In this document: positions 25,416-34,600 of the stretch, one piece after another
Layout: each line of letters opens with the position of its first letter
Numbering within the stretch: the stretch's first letter is position 1
Assembly (NCBI GenBank): GCA_027317645.1
Contig: DAHVQS010000006.1
Coordinates: forward strand, 9,415-73,414
Source of the DNA: Paenalcaligenes sp021793095
Lineage (GTDB): Bacteria; Pseudomonadota; Gammaproteobacteria; Burkholderiales; Burkholderiaceae_B
DNA length: 64,000 nt
Reading direction: 5' to 3'
Translations under genes and position numbers: made by a program
Notes under the pieces: model-generated
What the model was told of the DNA's origin: nothing
The model's database searches: none
Seen by the model: only the letters and a program-made list of their open reading frames with translations

Positions 25416-27452
25416 TTATTCGCGGGCATCCAGTTGCGCTAATAGAGCGGCCTCATCCAGGATTTCAACCCCCAGTTTTTGGGCCTGGGTGAGTTTACTC
25501 CCCGCGCGCTCTCCAGCAACTAGGAAATCAGTTTGGCTGGACACCGACCCGGTCACTCGGGCTCCGAGTGCTTCCAGCCTTTCTTTTGCTTGGCTACGGG
25601 TCAATTCTGTCAAGGCGCCCGTCAGCACCACCGTTTTACCGGCAAAAATACTGTCTGTCGCCATGGCGTCACTGAGGCCTTCGGGTGCCTGGGGCTGCAC
25701 CCCATGGTGGCGTAACTGCGCGATGATTTCGCGGTTATGCGTTTCAGCAAAAAAATGGGCAATCGATGCGGCGACCGTCGGCCCCACATCCGGGACCGTC
25801 AGCAAGGCCTCTTGGTCAGCGTCCAGCACCGCATCCAAATCTTGAAAATGCTCGGCCAAATGGCGGGCGGTCGTCTCGCCCACATGACGTATCCCTAATG
25901 CATAGATAAAACGCGCCAAGGGGGGTGTTTTGGCCCCTTGAATGGCCGTCACTACATTGTGCGCAGACTTGGGCCCCATGCGGGGATAGGTAGCCAGCTC
26001 AGTCTCAGTCAAAGTAAATAAATCGGCCAAGCTTTTCACCCGATCGCGATCGACCAACTGCTCAATGAGCTTGGTTCCCAACCCTTCGATATCTAAAGCC
26101 TTGCGACTGGCGGCGTGCTCGATGCTTTGCTTGCGTTGTGCGGCACACACCAAACCCCCTGTACAACGCGCAATGGCCTCATCCTCAGGCCGCTCGATGG
26201 CCGAGCCACACACCGGGCAATGGGTAGGAAAAACAAATAACTCTGTGGCTTCAGGGCGCAGATCCATGATAGGCGCCACCACCTCGGGAATCACATCGCC
26301 GGCACGACGCACCACGACGGTGTCACCCACTCGAACATCTTTGCGGCGGATTTCATCCTCATTGTGCAAGGTCGCATTGGTCACCGTGACCCCACCAACC
26401 TCCACAGGCGCCAAGCGCGCCACTGGGGTGATGGCCCCGGTACGCCCTACCTGCACCTCTATAGAGAGCAATTCTGTGGTGGCCTCTTGGGCTGGGAATT
26501 TATGCGCCACCGCATAGCGGGGGGCCCGCGAAACGTAGCCCAACACCGCCTGTAACTCGAGCTCATTGACCTTGTAGACCAAACCATCGATTTCAAAAGG
26601 CAGGGTGGCACGTTGTGCTGCCGTCTCTTGATAGTAATCCTGCAACGCCTGAACACCCGTGAGCACCTGACGATGCGCATTGACAGGCAACCCCAACCGC
26701 AATAACCAATCCAGCATTTCCGACTGCGTGTCATAAGGCAGCCGATCAATCTCTCCCCAACCATACACAAAAAACCGCAGCGGGCGTTGGGCGGTGATCC
26801 GCGGGTCTAGCTGGCGCAGGCTGCCTGCCGCTGCGTTGCGCGGGTTGGCAAAGGGTTTTTCCCCGCGCTGCACTTGAGCCTCGTTGAGACGCTCAAAATC
26901 GGCCCGGTTCATCAATACCTCGCCGCGCACCTCGAGCACCTCGGGCAAGTACTCATCGTTATCAAGCAAACGTAAAGGAATGGCCTCAATAGTGCGGATA
27001 TTCGAGGTGATGTCCTCGCCCTCATAGCCATCTCCGCGCGTCACGGCGCGCACCAGGCGCCCCTGCTCATAGCGTAGACTCACCGCCAGCCCATCAAATT
27101 TATATTCCGCGTTATAGCTTAGCGGCTGTCCCGCCGTCCATACGCCCTCTTTGACCAAAGCGTCAGTGACCCGCTTATCAAATGCGCTCAACTCTTCTTC
27201 GGAAAAAGCATTGCCTAAGGACAGCATGGGCACGCGATGCTGCACGGTCTCAAAACCGCTCACCGGGACGCTGCCCACCCGTTGACTGGGCGAGTCATCA
27301 CTCACCCACTCAGGGTGTTGCGCCTCGATTTCGAGCAACTCTTTAAATAAAGCGTCATACTGCGCATCGGAGATCAGCGGGTCATCCAGTGCGTAATAAC
27401 GGTGATTATGAAGAGCGATTTCTTTTTTCAGTTCTTCTAAACGCTGTTTCAT
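25416..27452 (-). CDS. ligA: NAD-dependent DNA ligase LigA
   Basis: Seals nicks during replication and repair, using NAD. Adenylation domain with the nucleotide lysine in YKFDGLAV (Lys118), OB domain, zinc finger CPVCGS...ARCTGGLVCAAQ, helix-hairpin-helix region and C-terminal BRCT domain (about 600-678, GKTVVLTGALTELTR). At 678 residues it is standard. The start overlaps the zipA stop by one base (TAATG), so ligA is translationally coupled to zipA. Confidence 0.97.
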   Translation of the reverse strand: MKQRLEELKKEIALHNHRYYALDDPLISDAQYDALFKELLEIEAQHPEWVSDDSPSQRVGSVPVSGFETVQHRVPMLSLGNAFSEEELSAFDKRVTDALVKEGVWTAGQPLSYNAEYKFDGLAVSLRYEQGRLVRAVTRGDGYEGEDITSNIRTIEAIPLRLLDNDEYLPEVLEVRGEVLMNRADFERLNEAQVQRGEKPFANPRNAAAGSLRQLDPRITAQRPLRFFVYGWGEIDRLPYDTQSEMLDWLLRLGLPVNAHRQVLTGVQALQDYYQETAAQRATLPFEIDGLVYKVNELELQAVLGYVSRAPRYAVAHKFPAQEATTELLSIEVQVGRTGAITPVARLAPVEVGGVTVTNATLHNEDEIRRKDVRVGDTVVVRRAGDVIPEVVAPIMDLRPEATELFVFPTHCPVCGSAIERPEDEAIARCTGGLVCAAQRKQSIEHAASRKALDIEGLGTKLIEQLVDRDRVKSLADLFTLTETELATYPRMGPKSAHNVVTAIQGAKTPPLARFIYALGIRHVGETTARHLAEHFQDLDAVLDADQEALLTVPDVGPTVAASIAHFFAETHNREIIAQLRHHGVQPQAPEGLSDAMATDSIFAGKTVVLTGALTELTRSQAKERLEALGARVTGSVSSQTDFLVAGERAGSKLTQAQKLGVEILDEAALLAQLDARE

Positions 27453-28480
27453 TAATGGCTCCGAAATACCTTTTTGGTTCGGCTTTCTCCGGCTATAAAA
27501 CCTGCTGCCTCTAAACGCTCATAAATCGTCAGTAGCTGCTCATCCAGTTGCTCGTCTATCTGCGGGTTCACCGCCTGTCCCTGCTCATCGGTCAGTTGTC
27601 CCCCCAAGCGGGCGGCCAAATCACGACCCACACCGGCAATCCGACTAAATGCCTGGGTATCTTTGGGGCTATGCGGTACATCTAATACCAAATTGAGTGC
27701 TTGCACAGAATCCCCTTGGAAATCGGCCCGCTGCTGATCCTCGAACAACACAACAAAACGCGGGATCCCCGACTCGGCCAACCACGCATAGCCCTCATCT
27801 GTACGCATTAACCCCACATCCAATATCGCCTGCTCAACCCGCTCGAGTGCCATGGCATGGGGCAAATGCACGGTTAACCCCACCTGGGCATCGAGCTGAG
27901 CGCACACCTCATCCAGCATCTCTGCCTGTTCGATGACTTGCTCCTGTTCGGGACCATCGACCGTCCCGTCAAACTCTTGGGCAATGCCCTCAGCTGCGGC
28001 CCATAATCGCGACCACTCAACATCCGTCAGCGGCCCCTCGCGATCGGCCAACAGCACCGCAATCTGTGCGCCCACATAGGATGTCCCAGCCTTGGGATAG
28101 GTTTGTAATTGCCCCTGTTCACTCAATACAAATACACGCGACGATTTGATCTTGAAGCGCAGATGGCGTTTCAACGCATCGAGCAAATCAGCTCCTTCGA
28201 TGGGCTGCGGCAATTGAATATCGACCACCGCCTCGCAGCCGGGGTCTACCTCGTCATTAGGGAAATCATCGATCTTGAGCACCCCCAACCGCTCAGCCAC
28301 CTCGACGCTGGGCTCTTTGCGTTCATTGGCCTCGTGCGCCATTAAGGGGTCATTATCGACCTGCGGAAATTGCGTCTTCATTTGGCGGCGCACACGGCGG
28401 TCTTGCCACCAGTTAAACAGCAACACCACCACGATCAGTGCCACCCCAAGTAAAACCAAACCTATTTGCAAATCACTCAT
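27452..28480 (-). CDS. zipA: Cell division protein ZipA
   Basis: Membrane anchor of the Z ring. One N-terminal transmembrane helix (residues about 5-24, IGLVLLGVALIVVVLLFNWW), a short charged stretch and a C-terminal FtsZ-binding domain (about 195-325). Sequence identity to E. coli ZipA is visibly low, and the assignment rests partly on the smc-zipA-ligA order, which is widely conserved in beta- and gammaproteobacteria. The linker lacks the long Pro/Gln region of E. coli ZipA. Confidence 0.85.
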   Translation of the reverse strand: MSDLQIGLVLLGVALIVVVLLFNWWQDRRVRRQMKTQFPQVDNDPLMAHEANERKEPSVEVAERLGVLKIDDFPNDEVDPGCEAVVDIQLPQPIEGADLLDALKRHLRFKIKSSRVFVLSEQGQLQTYPKAGTSYVGAQIAVLLADREGPLTDVEWSRLWAAAEGIAQEFDGTVDGPEQEQVIEQAEMLDEVCAQLDAQVGLTVHLPHAMALERVEQAILDVGLMRTDEGYAWLAESGIPRFVVLFEDQQRADFQGDSVQALNLVLDVPHSPKDTQAFSRIAGVGRDLAARLGGQLTDEQGQAVNPQIDEQLDEQLLTIYERLEAAGFIAGESRTKKVFRSH

Positions 28481-28529
28481 AGCTCAAGACCCATGTAAAA
28501 ACACCCTATAAACTTTGCGACCTCAAAAC

Positions 28530-31500
28530 CTAGGCCTCGGCAAGCTCGGCTGCCGCTTGCATGTCCACGGAGACAATGCGCGAGACCCCTTGCTCTTGCA
28601 TGGTGACCCCGACCAATTGCTCTGCCTTGTGCATCGTTATTTTATTATGGGTGACAAATAAAAACTGTGTTTCTGTACTCATACCCTGTACCAACGAAGC
28701 ATAACGCTCTGCGTTGGCATCATCCAGTGGGGCATCGACCTCATCCAATAAGCAAAACGGCGCCGGGTTCAATTTAAAAAAAGCGAAAACCAAAGCAATC
28801 GCCGTTAAGGCCTTTTCTCCGCCTGATAGTAGGGCAATGGTACTGTTGCGCTTACCAGGGGGGCGGGCCATGACCTGTACGCCTGCTTCGAGCACCTCAT
28901 CGCCCATCATAACGAGTTTCGCCTCACCGCCCCCAAACAATTGTGGAAACAATTTGCCAAACTGCTCATTGACCTGCTCAAAGGTCTCCAAAAGCAAAGC
29001 GCGGGTTTCCCGATCAATCTTGCGAATGGCGCTCTCCAAGGTATCAATGGCCCGCATTAAATCCTCTTGTTGGGCCAATAAATAACGCTCACGCTCTTGG
29101 GTGGTTTCTAACTCTTGGAGTGCGGCCAGATTCACTGCTCCCATGGCTTCAATGGCCCGCTGAATACGCTTTACCTCGTTATTTAACCATGTCTTGTCTC
29201 GCCAGTTATCCGACTGCTCGGCCAGAAACTCATCCAGCGCCGCAATATTAACCTCATGTGCCTGCAGCTGCTGGGTAAACTGTTCGGCGCGCAAACGTTT
29301 CTCTTGTTCTTTCAGCTGCAGCGCGCTGATCTTTTCGCGCAAGGGGCCCACCCCCTGAGCATAGTCCTTTTCCTGGGCCTCCAGCTTTTGTAATGCCTCT
29401 TGCTGCGCTTTCAGACGCCCCTGCGCCTGCTGCCAACGCTCTTCCTCGCGCTGGCGTTGCTGCAAGGCCTCATCGAGCGCCGCTTGCATGCTCTGCGGAT
29501 CCAGATCAATCAGCTCGGTCTGCAACTGGCCAAGCTCTGTTTCTAATGCCTCTATTTGCTCTGTGGCCTGATTTTCAGTCTGCCCTAAAGCGCGCAAACG
29601 TTCTTCATAAGTGCTTTCCTTTTGGCGACATGCGTGCACGGCCTGCTCAAACTGGCGCAGCTGCTGGCGCAATTGGTTAACGGTAGCCCCCAAATCAACA
29701 CAAAGCTCATCTGTCGCCACAAAATCCATACGTGTCTCTTCGACGATGGCCTCTAACTCTTCTAGTTCGAGCTCGCGCTGTGCGCGCTGTTCACTGAGTT
29801 GTTGTATCTGTTCATGCACGCGCTCGTACTCAGCATCCAGATAAGCGCGCCGCTCGGTATATTGCTGTTTTTGCTGCTCTACACGGGCTTTTTTCAATTC
29901 GAGTTGGTGCTGGTGATTTGATAGCTCATGCACCCGATCACGCAAGGTCTGCAACTGCTGCTGCGCCTCTAGTTGTTGGGCCGTCGCGCGTTCTAGGCGA
30001 CTGGCCGACTGCTCTGCATGTAAAGCTTCGGCACGCACAGCCTGCTCGAGGCGTTGTAATTCTTGTTGGCGACCCAGCGCACCGGCCTGTTCGTCTTGGG
30101 GCGCATACAACGCCACCCCCTGAGCACTGAGCACATGCCCCAGTGGGTGCACCAATCGTCCTCCTGCAGGCAGCTGGGGGGCTAACTCAAGTCCTTGCTG
30201 CCAATCTTCTGCAATCCATATCTGGTGCAACACCCGCTCAAGCAACGCCTGTACCCCGACATGCTGGCTACTCACCCGCGTCATCAAAGGCACACAGCCC
30301 TGCCATGGCTCAGTACTCGGACCCCGATGAGCCGGGGGCCACCAAAAATGCACCCTCAAAGGGGGCTGTAAATCAATATCTGCAAACCGCTCGACAAGGG
30401 CATCCCCTGAGATCTCGGGCAATATATAAGCACCAATCTGTTCGCGCAAAATAGCCTCTAGAGCGGTTTCCCAACCTTTTTCCACCTGCAATAAAGGCCA
30501 TAGCTGCTGCAACGCCTGCAAATGATAACGCTCTAGCCACTGTTGCTGCTCTGTCGGGCTGGCCCACTGGTTTTGGATTTCTTGTAACGCATTGATGCGC
30601 TCCTTAAGAGCGGTTTCCTGTTGTTGCTGCGCATACCACTGCTGTTCAGCCTCGTGCGCGGTGGCTTGCAACTGGGGCAGCTGTGCCTCTAAGTCAACTA
30701 TCTGTGCTTGTAATTCTTGCAGTTGCGTGTGGCTGTGCTCAATCGCACTCAATAAATAAGCCAAACCCTCTTCTTGATCCTCTGCCGGTGGCGTATTTTC
30801 ACTACGCTGTGCCTCGAGTTGGGCGTGGCGCTCTTGGAGCCCTTTTTCCTCGTGAGCACTGTCTTGTTGACGCTGCCTCAGTAACGCCAGACGCTGCTCT
30901 TCGCGATGTAATAAAGCCCGCTGCTCTTCACGACGGGCATTGAGCGTTTGTAGCTCTTGCTCATTTGTTTCCAGCTCGAGCTCTGCATGCTCGAGTCGTC
31001 CGCTGGCCTCTTCGTATTCAATTTGCGCCTGTGCTAATTCAGCATGTAAGGACTCATCTTGATCGTGGGCCTGTTGCTGCTGTGTACGCCAATGCGCCAA
31101 CTGCTGCTCGATCTGCTTGCGTCGCTGCACAGAACGCTGCTGGCTGGCCTCGACATAACGCAGCTCGGCCTGAGCCGTGCTCACCACCGTATTGGCCTCG
31201 TACAACGCCGCCTGCGTCTCTTGTACGGCCTGCTCGGCCTCATGGTACTGGACCCGCTGCTCTTCTAGCCGTGCCTGTAAGGCCCGCAACTCACTGGTGC
31301 GCTGTTGTATCCCCAGCTCGAGCTCTTGGAGCTGTTGTTGCTGTTGTTGCTGCTCTTGGATCGCCTGCTGTTGCTCTAGTCGCCATAAGGCATGTTGACT
31401 GCGTAGCCCAAGCTCTTGCAGCTCTTGGTAACGCTGGGCTTGGGCAGCCTGCTTTTCCAAACGTTTAAGCTGGCCCTCTATTTCCTGCAGCAGATCTTCG

Positions 31501-32081
31501 AGGCGAGTCAGATTTTCGTGGGTGTCACGCAAACGGTTTTCGGTTTCGCGGCGACGCTCTTTATAACGAGAAACCCCAGCGGCCTCTTCGAGATAGACGC
31601 GCAGCTCTTCGGGCCGTGCCTCGATGAGCCGATTAATCATGCCCTGCCCGATGATGGCATAACCCCGCGCCCCCAAGCCCGTACCTAAAAAGATATCGTA
31701 AATATCGCGGCGGCGGACTTGTTGATTATTGATGAAATAGCGGCTGCCCTCTTCTCGGGCCAAAGTGCGCCGCACCGAAAGCTCGTTGTACGCGCCCCAT
31801 TGTCCTGATAAGCGCTGCTGGCTATTATCAAAGATCAACTCGACCGAGGCACGCGCAGCTGGCGCACGCTGATCGGAGCCATTAAAAATCACGTCGTGCA
31901 TCGACTCACCGCGCAGCTCTGAGGCGCGGCTTTCGCCCAGCACCCAACGCACTGCATCAATAATATTGGATTTCCCACAGCCGTTGGGCCCGACCACCCC
32001 AACCATTTGGCTGGGTATTTTTAAGGTCGTGGGATCCACAAAGGATTTGAATCCAGCGAGTTTGATTTCTACCAGTTGCAC
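28530..32081 (-). CDS. smc: Chromosome partition protein Smc
   Basis: ATPase of the condensin-like complex that compacts and segregates chromosomes. The N-terminal head has Walker A GPNGCGKSN (residues 31-39), followed by a coiled coil exceptionally rich in Gln and Glu, a hinge (roughly 500-660), a second coiled coil and the C-terminal head with LLSGGEKALTAIAL and the Walker B CLLDEVDAPLDD. The gene starts at GTG (32081), the only start that keeps the conserved N terminus QLVEIKLAGFKSFVDPTT. scpA and scpB are not in the window. First gene of smc-zipA-ligA. Confidence 0.97.
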   Translation of the reverse strand: MQLVEIKLAGFKSFVDPTTLKIPSQMVGVVGPNGCGKSNIIDAVRWVLGESRASELRGESMHDVIFNGSDQRAPAARASVELIFDNSQQRLSGQWGAYNELSVRRTLAREEGSRYFINNQQVRRRDIYDIFLGTGLGARGYAIIGQGMINRLIEARPEELRVYLEEAAGVSRYKERRRETENRLRDTHENLTRLEDLLQEIEGQLKRLEKQAAQAQRYQELQELGLRSQHALWRLEQQQAIQEQQQQQQQLQELELGIQQRTSELRALQARLEEQRVQYHEAEQAVQETQAALYEANTVVSTAQAELRYVEASQQRSVQRRKQIEQQLAHWRTQQQQAHDQDESLHAELAQAQIEYEEASGRLEHAELELETNEQELQTLNARREEQRALLHREEQRLALLRQRQQDSAHEEKGLQERHAQLEAQRSENTPPAEDQEEGLAYLLSAIEHSHTQLQELQAQIVDLEAQLPQLQATAHEAEQQWYAQQQQETALKERINALQEIQNQWASPTEQQQWLERYHLQALQQLWPLLQVEKGWETALEAILREQIGAYILPEISGDALVERFADIDLQPPLRVHFWWPPAHRGPSTEPWQGCVPLMTRVSSQHVGVQALLERVLHQIWIAEDWQQGLELAPQLPAGGRLVHPLGHVLSAQGVALYAPQDEQAGALGRQQELQRLEQAVRAEALHAEQSASRLERATAQQLEAQQQLQTLRDRVHELSNHQHQLELKKARVEQQKQQYTERRAYLDAEYERVHEQIQQLSEQRAQRELELEELEAIVEETRMDFVATDELCVDLGATVNQLRQQLRQFEQAVHACRQKESTYEERLRALGQTENQATEQIEALETELGQLQTELIDLDPQSMQAALDEALQQRQREEERWQQAQGRLKAQQEALQKLEAQEKDYAQGVGPLREKISALQLKEQEKRLRAEQFTQQLQAHEVNIAALDEFLAEQSDNWRDKTWLNNEVKRIQRAIEAMGAVNLAALQELETTQERERYLLAQQEDLMRAIDTLESAIRKIDRETRALLLETFEQVNEQFGKLFPQLFGGGEAKLVMMGDEVLEAGVQVMARPPGKRNSTIALLSGGEKALTAIALVFAFFKLNPAPFCLLDEVDAPLDDANAERYASLVQGMSTETQFLFVTHNKITMHKAEQLVGVTMQEQGVSRIVSVDMQAAAELAEA

Positions 32082-32108
32082 TGTCTTTATACGTATAAAA
32101 AGTACTTC

Positions 32109-32135
32109 GAAAACATTTTATCCTACAATGTTTTC
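32109..32135. promoter_or_regulatory. 9-bp inverted repeat in smc-lplT divergent region
   Basis: GAAAACATT (32109-32117) and AATGTTTTC (32127-32135) form a perfect dyad with a nine-base spacer, 28 bases upstream of the smc start. A second, weaker dyad CTTGA...TCAAG lies at 32160-32184. Both sit in the AT-rich 196-base promoter region and could bind a regulator or form a leader hairpin. Confidence 0.4.
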
Positions 32136-32277
32136 ATTTTTACGCTATGATTTTTATGTCTTGATGGCGTAAAAAGCCCTCAAGTCATCCGTGGCCTTGC
32201 CCGCTATTGTAAGCGTAGCGGCCATATCGCGCGGATGTCTGTGAGCCTTCTTTACCAATCTTTACTGAGCGTATACA

Positions 32278-33594
32278 TTGAATCGTGGCTTTTACCTAGT
32301 GATGGCAGCCCAAGCTCTGTCTTCGGTTGCCGATAACGCCCTGCTGATCGCCGCCATTGCCTTGATCGATGATTTGCAAGGACCGGACTGGATGGTACCA
32401 CTGATGAAGTGGTGGTTTGCTCTGGCTTATGTGGTGTTAGCTGCCTTTGTTGGCGCTTTCTCTGACTCTTTCCCAAAGGGCCGGGTCATGTTCAGCACCA
32501 ATGCCGTCAAAATTGCTGGCTGCATTTTAATGTTTCTGGTCACCTTTCTGGCCAACTCTGCAGGGGGACAGCTCACTTGGGTATTTGTCGCTTACACTTT
32601 GGTTGGGGTGGGCGCCGCCGCCTACTCACCCGCTAAATACGGCATCATCACCGAGATGCTCAAGCCCGAGCTTTTGGTCAAAGGCAATAGCTGGATTGAG
32701 GGCCTTACGGTCTTATCCATCATTGTCGGCACCGTCTTGGGCGGGGTTTTGATTCACCCCGATGTCTCACATTTCCTGATGCGTGATCTCGGCCTGTCGA
32801 GCATGGCCTATAACCGAGCTGAGGCAGCGATTTTGGTCATCGCCTTAGTCTATCTCGCCGCCGCACTCTTTAACCTCATGATCCCCAAAACGGGCATGGT
32901 CTACCCAAAACAAGAAACCCGCCCACTGGTCTTGCTCAGCACTTTCAAGCGCTACGTCGTGATTTTATGGAGTGATAAACTGGGCCAAATCTCCCTGGCC
33001 GTGACCACCTTGTTTTGGGGGGTGGGCGCGACGTTACAGCTCATCGTTATCGAGTGGGGGGCTCAGCATCTGGGGTACCGACTGGATCAGTCCTCTATTC
33101 TCATGGGGGTGACGGCCTTTGGAACGGTGATTGGTGCGTCTTTGGCGGGGCGTGTCCCCTTGCGCCGTGCGCTCAGCGTCTTGCCCATGGGGGCGGTGAT
33201 GGGGCTGATGGTGCTCTTTATGCTGGTTGTTAAAAGCACCTGGGCCGTTTATACGCTGCTGATTGTGATTGGCGCCCTGTCGGGCTATTTTGTGGTGCCC
33301 ATGAATGCGCTGCTACAGCATCGGGGCCATGTATTGCTGTCTGCGGGTCATTCCATCGCCGTGCAAAACTTTAATGAGCAATCCAATATTCTTTTGATGT
33401 TGGGCCTATACAGCCTCATGCTGTGGCTCAATATTTCCATCTACGTCATTATTGTCTTCTTTGGCCTGCTGGTCACCTCATTGATGCTGTTTTTTATTTG
33501 GTGGAACCGTTACAACCACAGGGTCAACCCCGACCTACCGCAATTAATTGGCCAAGAGGGTTACGGCACCGCTTTGCACCAGGACAATCATTAA
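32278..33594 (+). CDS. lplT: Lysophospholipid transporter LplT (MFS)
   Basis: A 438-residue major facilitator with about 12 hydrophobic helices. LplT flips lysophospholipids across the inner membrane for re-acylation. It opens with AAQALSSVADNALLIAAIAL, the LplT signature around the ADNALL motif, and contains YSPAKYGIITEMLKPELLVKGN. The TTG start at 32278 is the first possible codon after an in-frame stop at 32266; a GTG at 32299 or ATG at 32302 is the alternative. The acyltransferase gene aas, usually next to lplT in enterics, is not here. The last four bases overlap the convergent UDG-like gene. Confidence 0.9.
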   Translation: MNRGFYLVMAAQALSSVADNALLIAAIALIDDLQGPDWMVPLMKWWFALAYVVLAAFVGAFSDSFPKGRVMFSTNAVKIAGCILMFLVTFLANSAGGQLTWVFVAYTLVGVGAAAYSPAKYGIITEMLKPELLVKGNSWIEGLTVLSIIVGTVLGGVLIHPDVSHFLMRDLGLSSMAYNRAEAAILVIALVYLAAALFNLMIPKTGMVYPKQETRPLVLLSTFKRYVVILWSDKLGQISLAVTTLFWGVGATLQLIVIEWGAQHLGYRLDQSSILMGVTAFGTVIGASLAGRVPLRRALSVLPMGAVMGLMVLFMLVVKSTWAVYTLLIVIGALSGYFVVPMNALLQHRGHVLLSAGHSIAVQNFNEQSNILLMLGLYSLMLWLNISIYVIIVFFGLLVTSLMLFFIWWNRYNHRVNPDLPQLIGQEGYGTALHQDNH

Positions 33595-34529
33595 TCCGCA
33601 GCTGGGGCCGCCATCAATTGCTGTAGCACCAGCAAATCACGCCATGCGCGGGCCTTTTGCTGCGGGCGCAACAGTAACGAGGTCGGATCGACCGTCACCA
33701 CAACGGGTAATGCGCGCCCGTCGGGATCTGTCCACTGTTGTAATTCACCACGCAACTCATCCAAACGCGCCTCAGCCCCCCAGAGCATCTGCACGGCCTC
33801 GGGCCCCAGCACCAACAGCCGCTTGGGCTGTACCCAAGCTAATTCTTGTAAAAACACCTGGCGGCAGGCAGTGATGCTCTCAGTGCTGGCCTGTGGCTGA
33901 TTTGAGCGACATTTGAGCGCATAACTAAGGTACACCTGCTCGCGCAGATTGAGGCCCATACTGCGTAACTGCATCGCCAATAAGCGCCCGGCTGAGGCAC
34001 TCCACGCCCGACCCGCCCCCTCGTCTTGGCGGGTAGGCATCCCACCCAGCACAAACCAGTCGGGCTGCTCCTGCACACCAATCCCGGGGAGCACTACGGC
34101 GCGCTCGTCACAACGAGCACAAGCGTTGCAATCTAGCAAGCTTTGTTGCCATTCTGTAAATGTTTTTTGTTCCCCACTGTTGACTGGGGGTGCAGGGACC
34201 ACAGGCTCGGCTTTTTGTTCGTTCGGGCGCGGCGCGCGACGCGGCGCACTGTCGCCATCTAAGGCACGCAATAGCTCTTTAAATTGGGCGCGTCCTGAAT
34301 CGGATACCGTATCCTTTTCAGGGGCGTGCAAAGGCGCCTCGGGGGAGGCCGTGCGCTTTTCGGCGGGACGCGCCTCAGCGGGGGTTTGGGGCGCGTAGGG
34401 CCGCAATAACGCCGGGGCGATGCCCATTTCCTGCAGCCAGCGCAGACGCGCCAGTGGCAAAGTAATACGGGTTGCTTGCTGGGTCTGATCAGTTTGCTGT
34501 GTCACTGCGTACTCTCTCGTGCCTGTCAT
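33591..34529 (-). CDS. Uracil-DNA glycosylase-fold Fe-S protein (family 4-like), altered active site
   Basis: The last 190 residues match Fe-S uracil-DNA glycosylases: two N-terminal cysteines in CNACARC and two later ones in ALKCRSN and TACRQ, spaced as cluster ligands. Active-site motif A, normally GEAPG...GRPFVG, reads GGMPTRQDEGAGRAWSAS, and motif B, normally a His in HPS/HPA, reads VDPTSLLLRP with Asp. Uracil excision is therefore doubtful. The first 130 residues are Pro/Ala-rich linker. It follows the TsaB-RimI fusion by 71 bases, as the glycosylase usually follows rimI in this order. The start (34529 or an earlier TTG at 34547) is uncertain. Confidence 0.75.
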   Translation of the reverse strand: MTGTREYAVTQQTDQTQQATRITLPLARLRWLQEMGIAPALLRPYAPQTPAEARPAEKRTASPEAPLHAPEKDTVSDSGRAQFKELLRALDGDSAPRRAPRPNEQKAEPVVPAPPVNSGEQKTFTEWQQSLLDCNACARCDERAVVLPGIGVQEQPDWFVLGGMPTRQDEGAGRAWSASAGRLLAMQLRSMGLNLREQVYLSYALKCRSNQPQASTESITACRQVFLQELAWVQPKRLLVLGPEAVQMLWGAEARLDELRGELQQWTDPDGRALPVVVTVDPTSLLLRPQQKARAWRDLLVLQQLMAAPAAD

Positions 34530-34600
34530 TGCCCGTCTCTGTTCCAAGAGGAGGAGACCCCACTACTGGGCCTTTATTGAATACTCATGAATCTGACCAA

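Noticed and set aside
30965..31468. 167-residue frame opposite smc
   Set aside because: Antisense shadow of the Gln/Glu-rich coiled coil of smc; composition (Ala, Arg, Pro) is typical of such artefacts.
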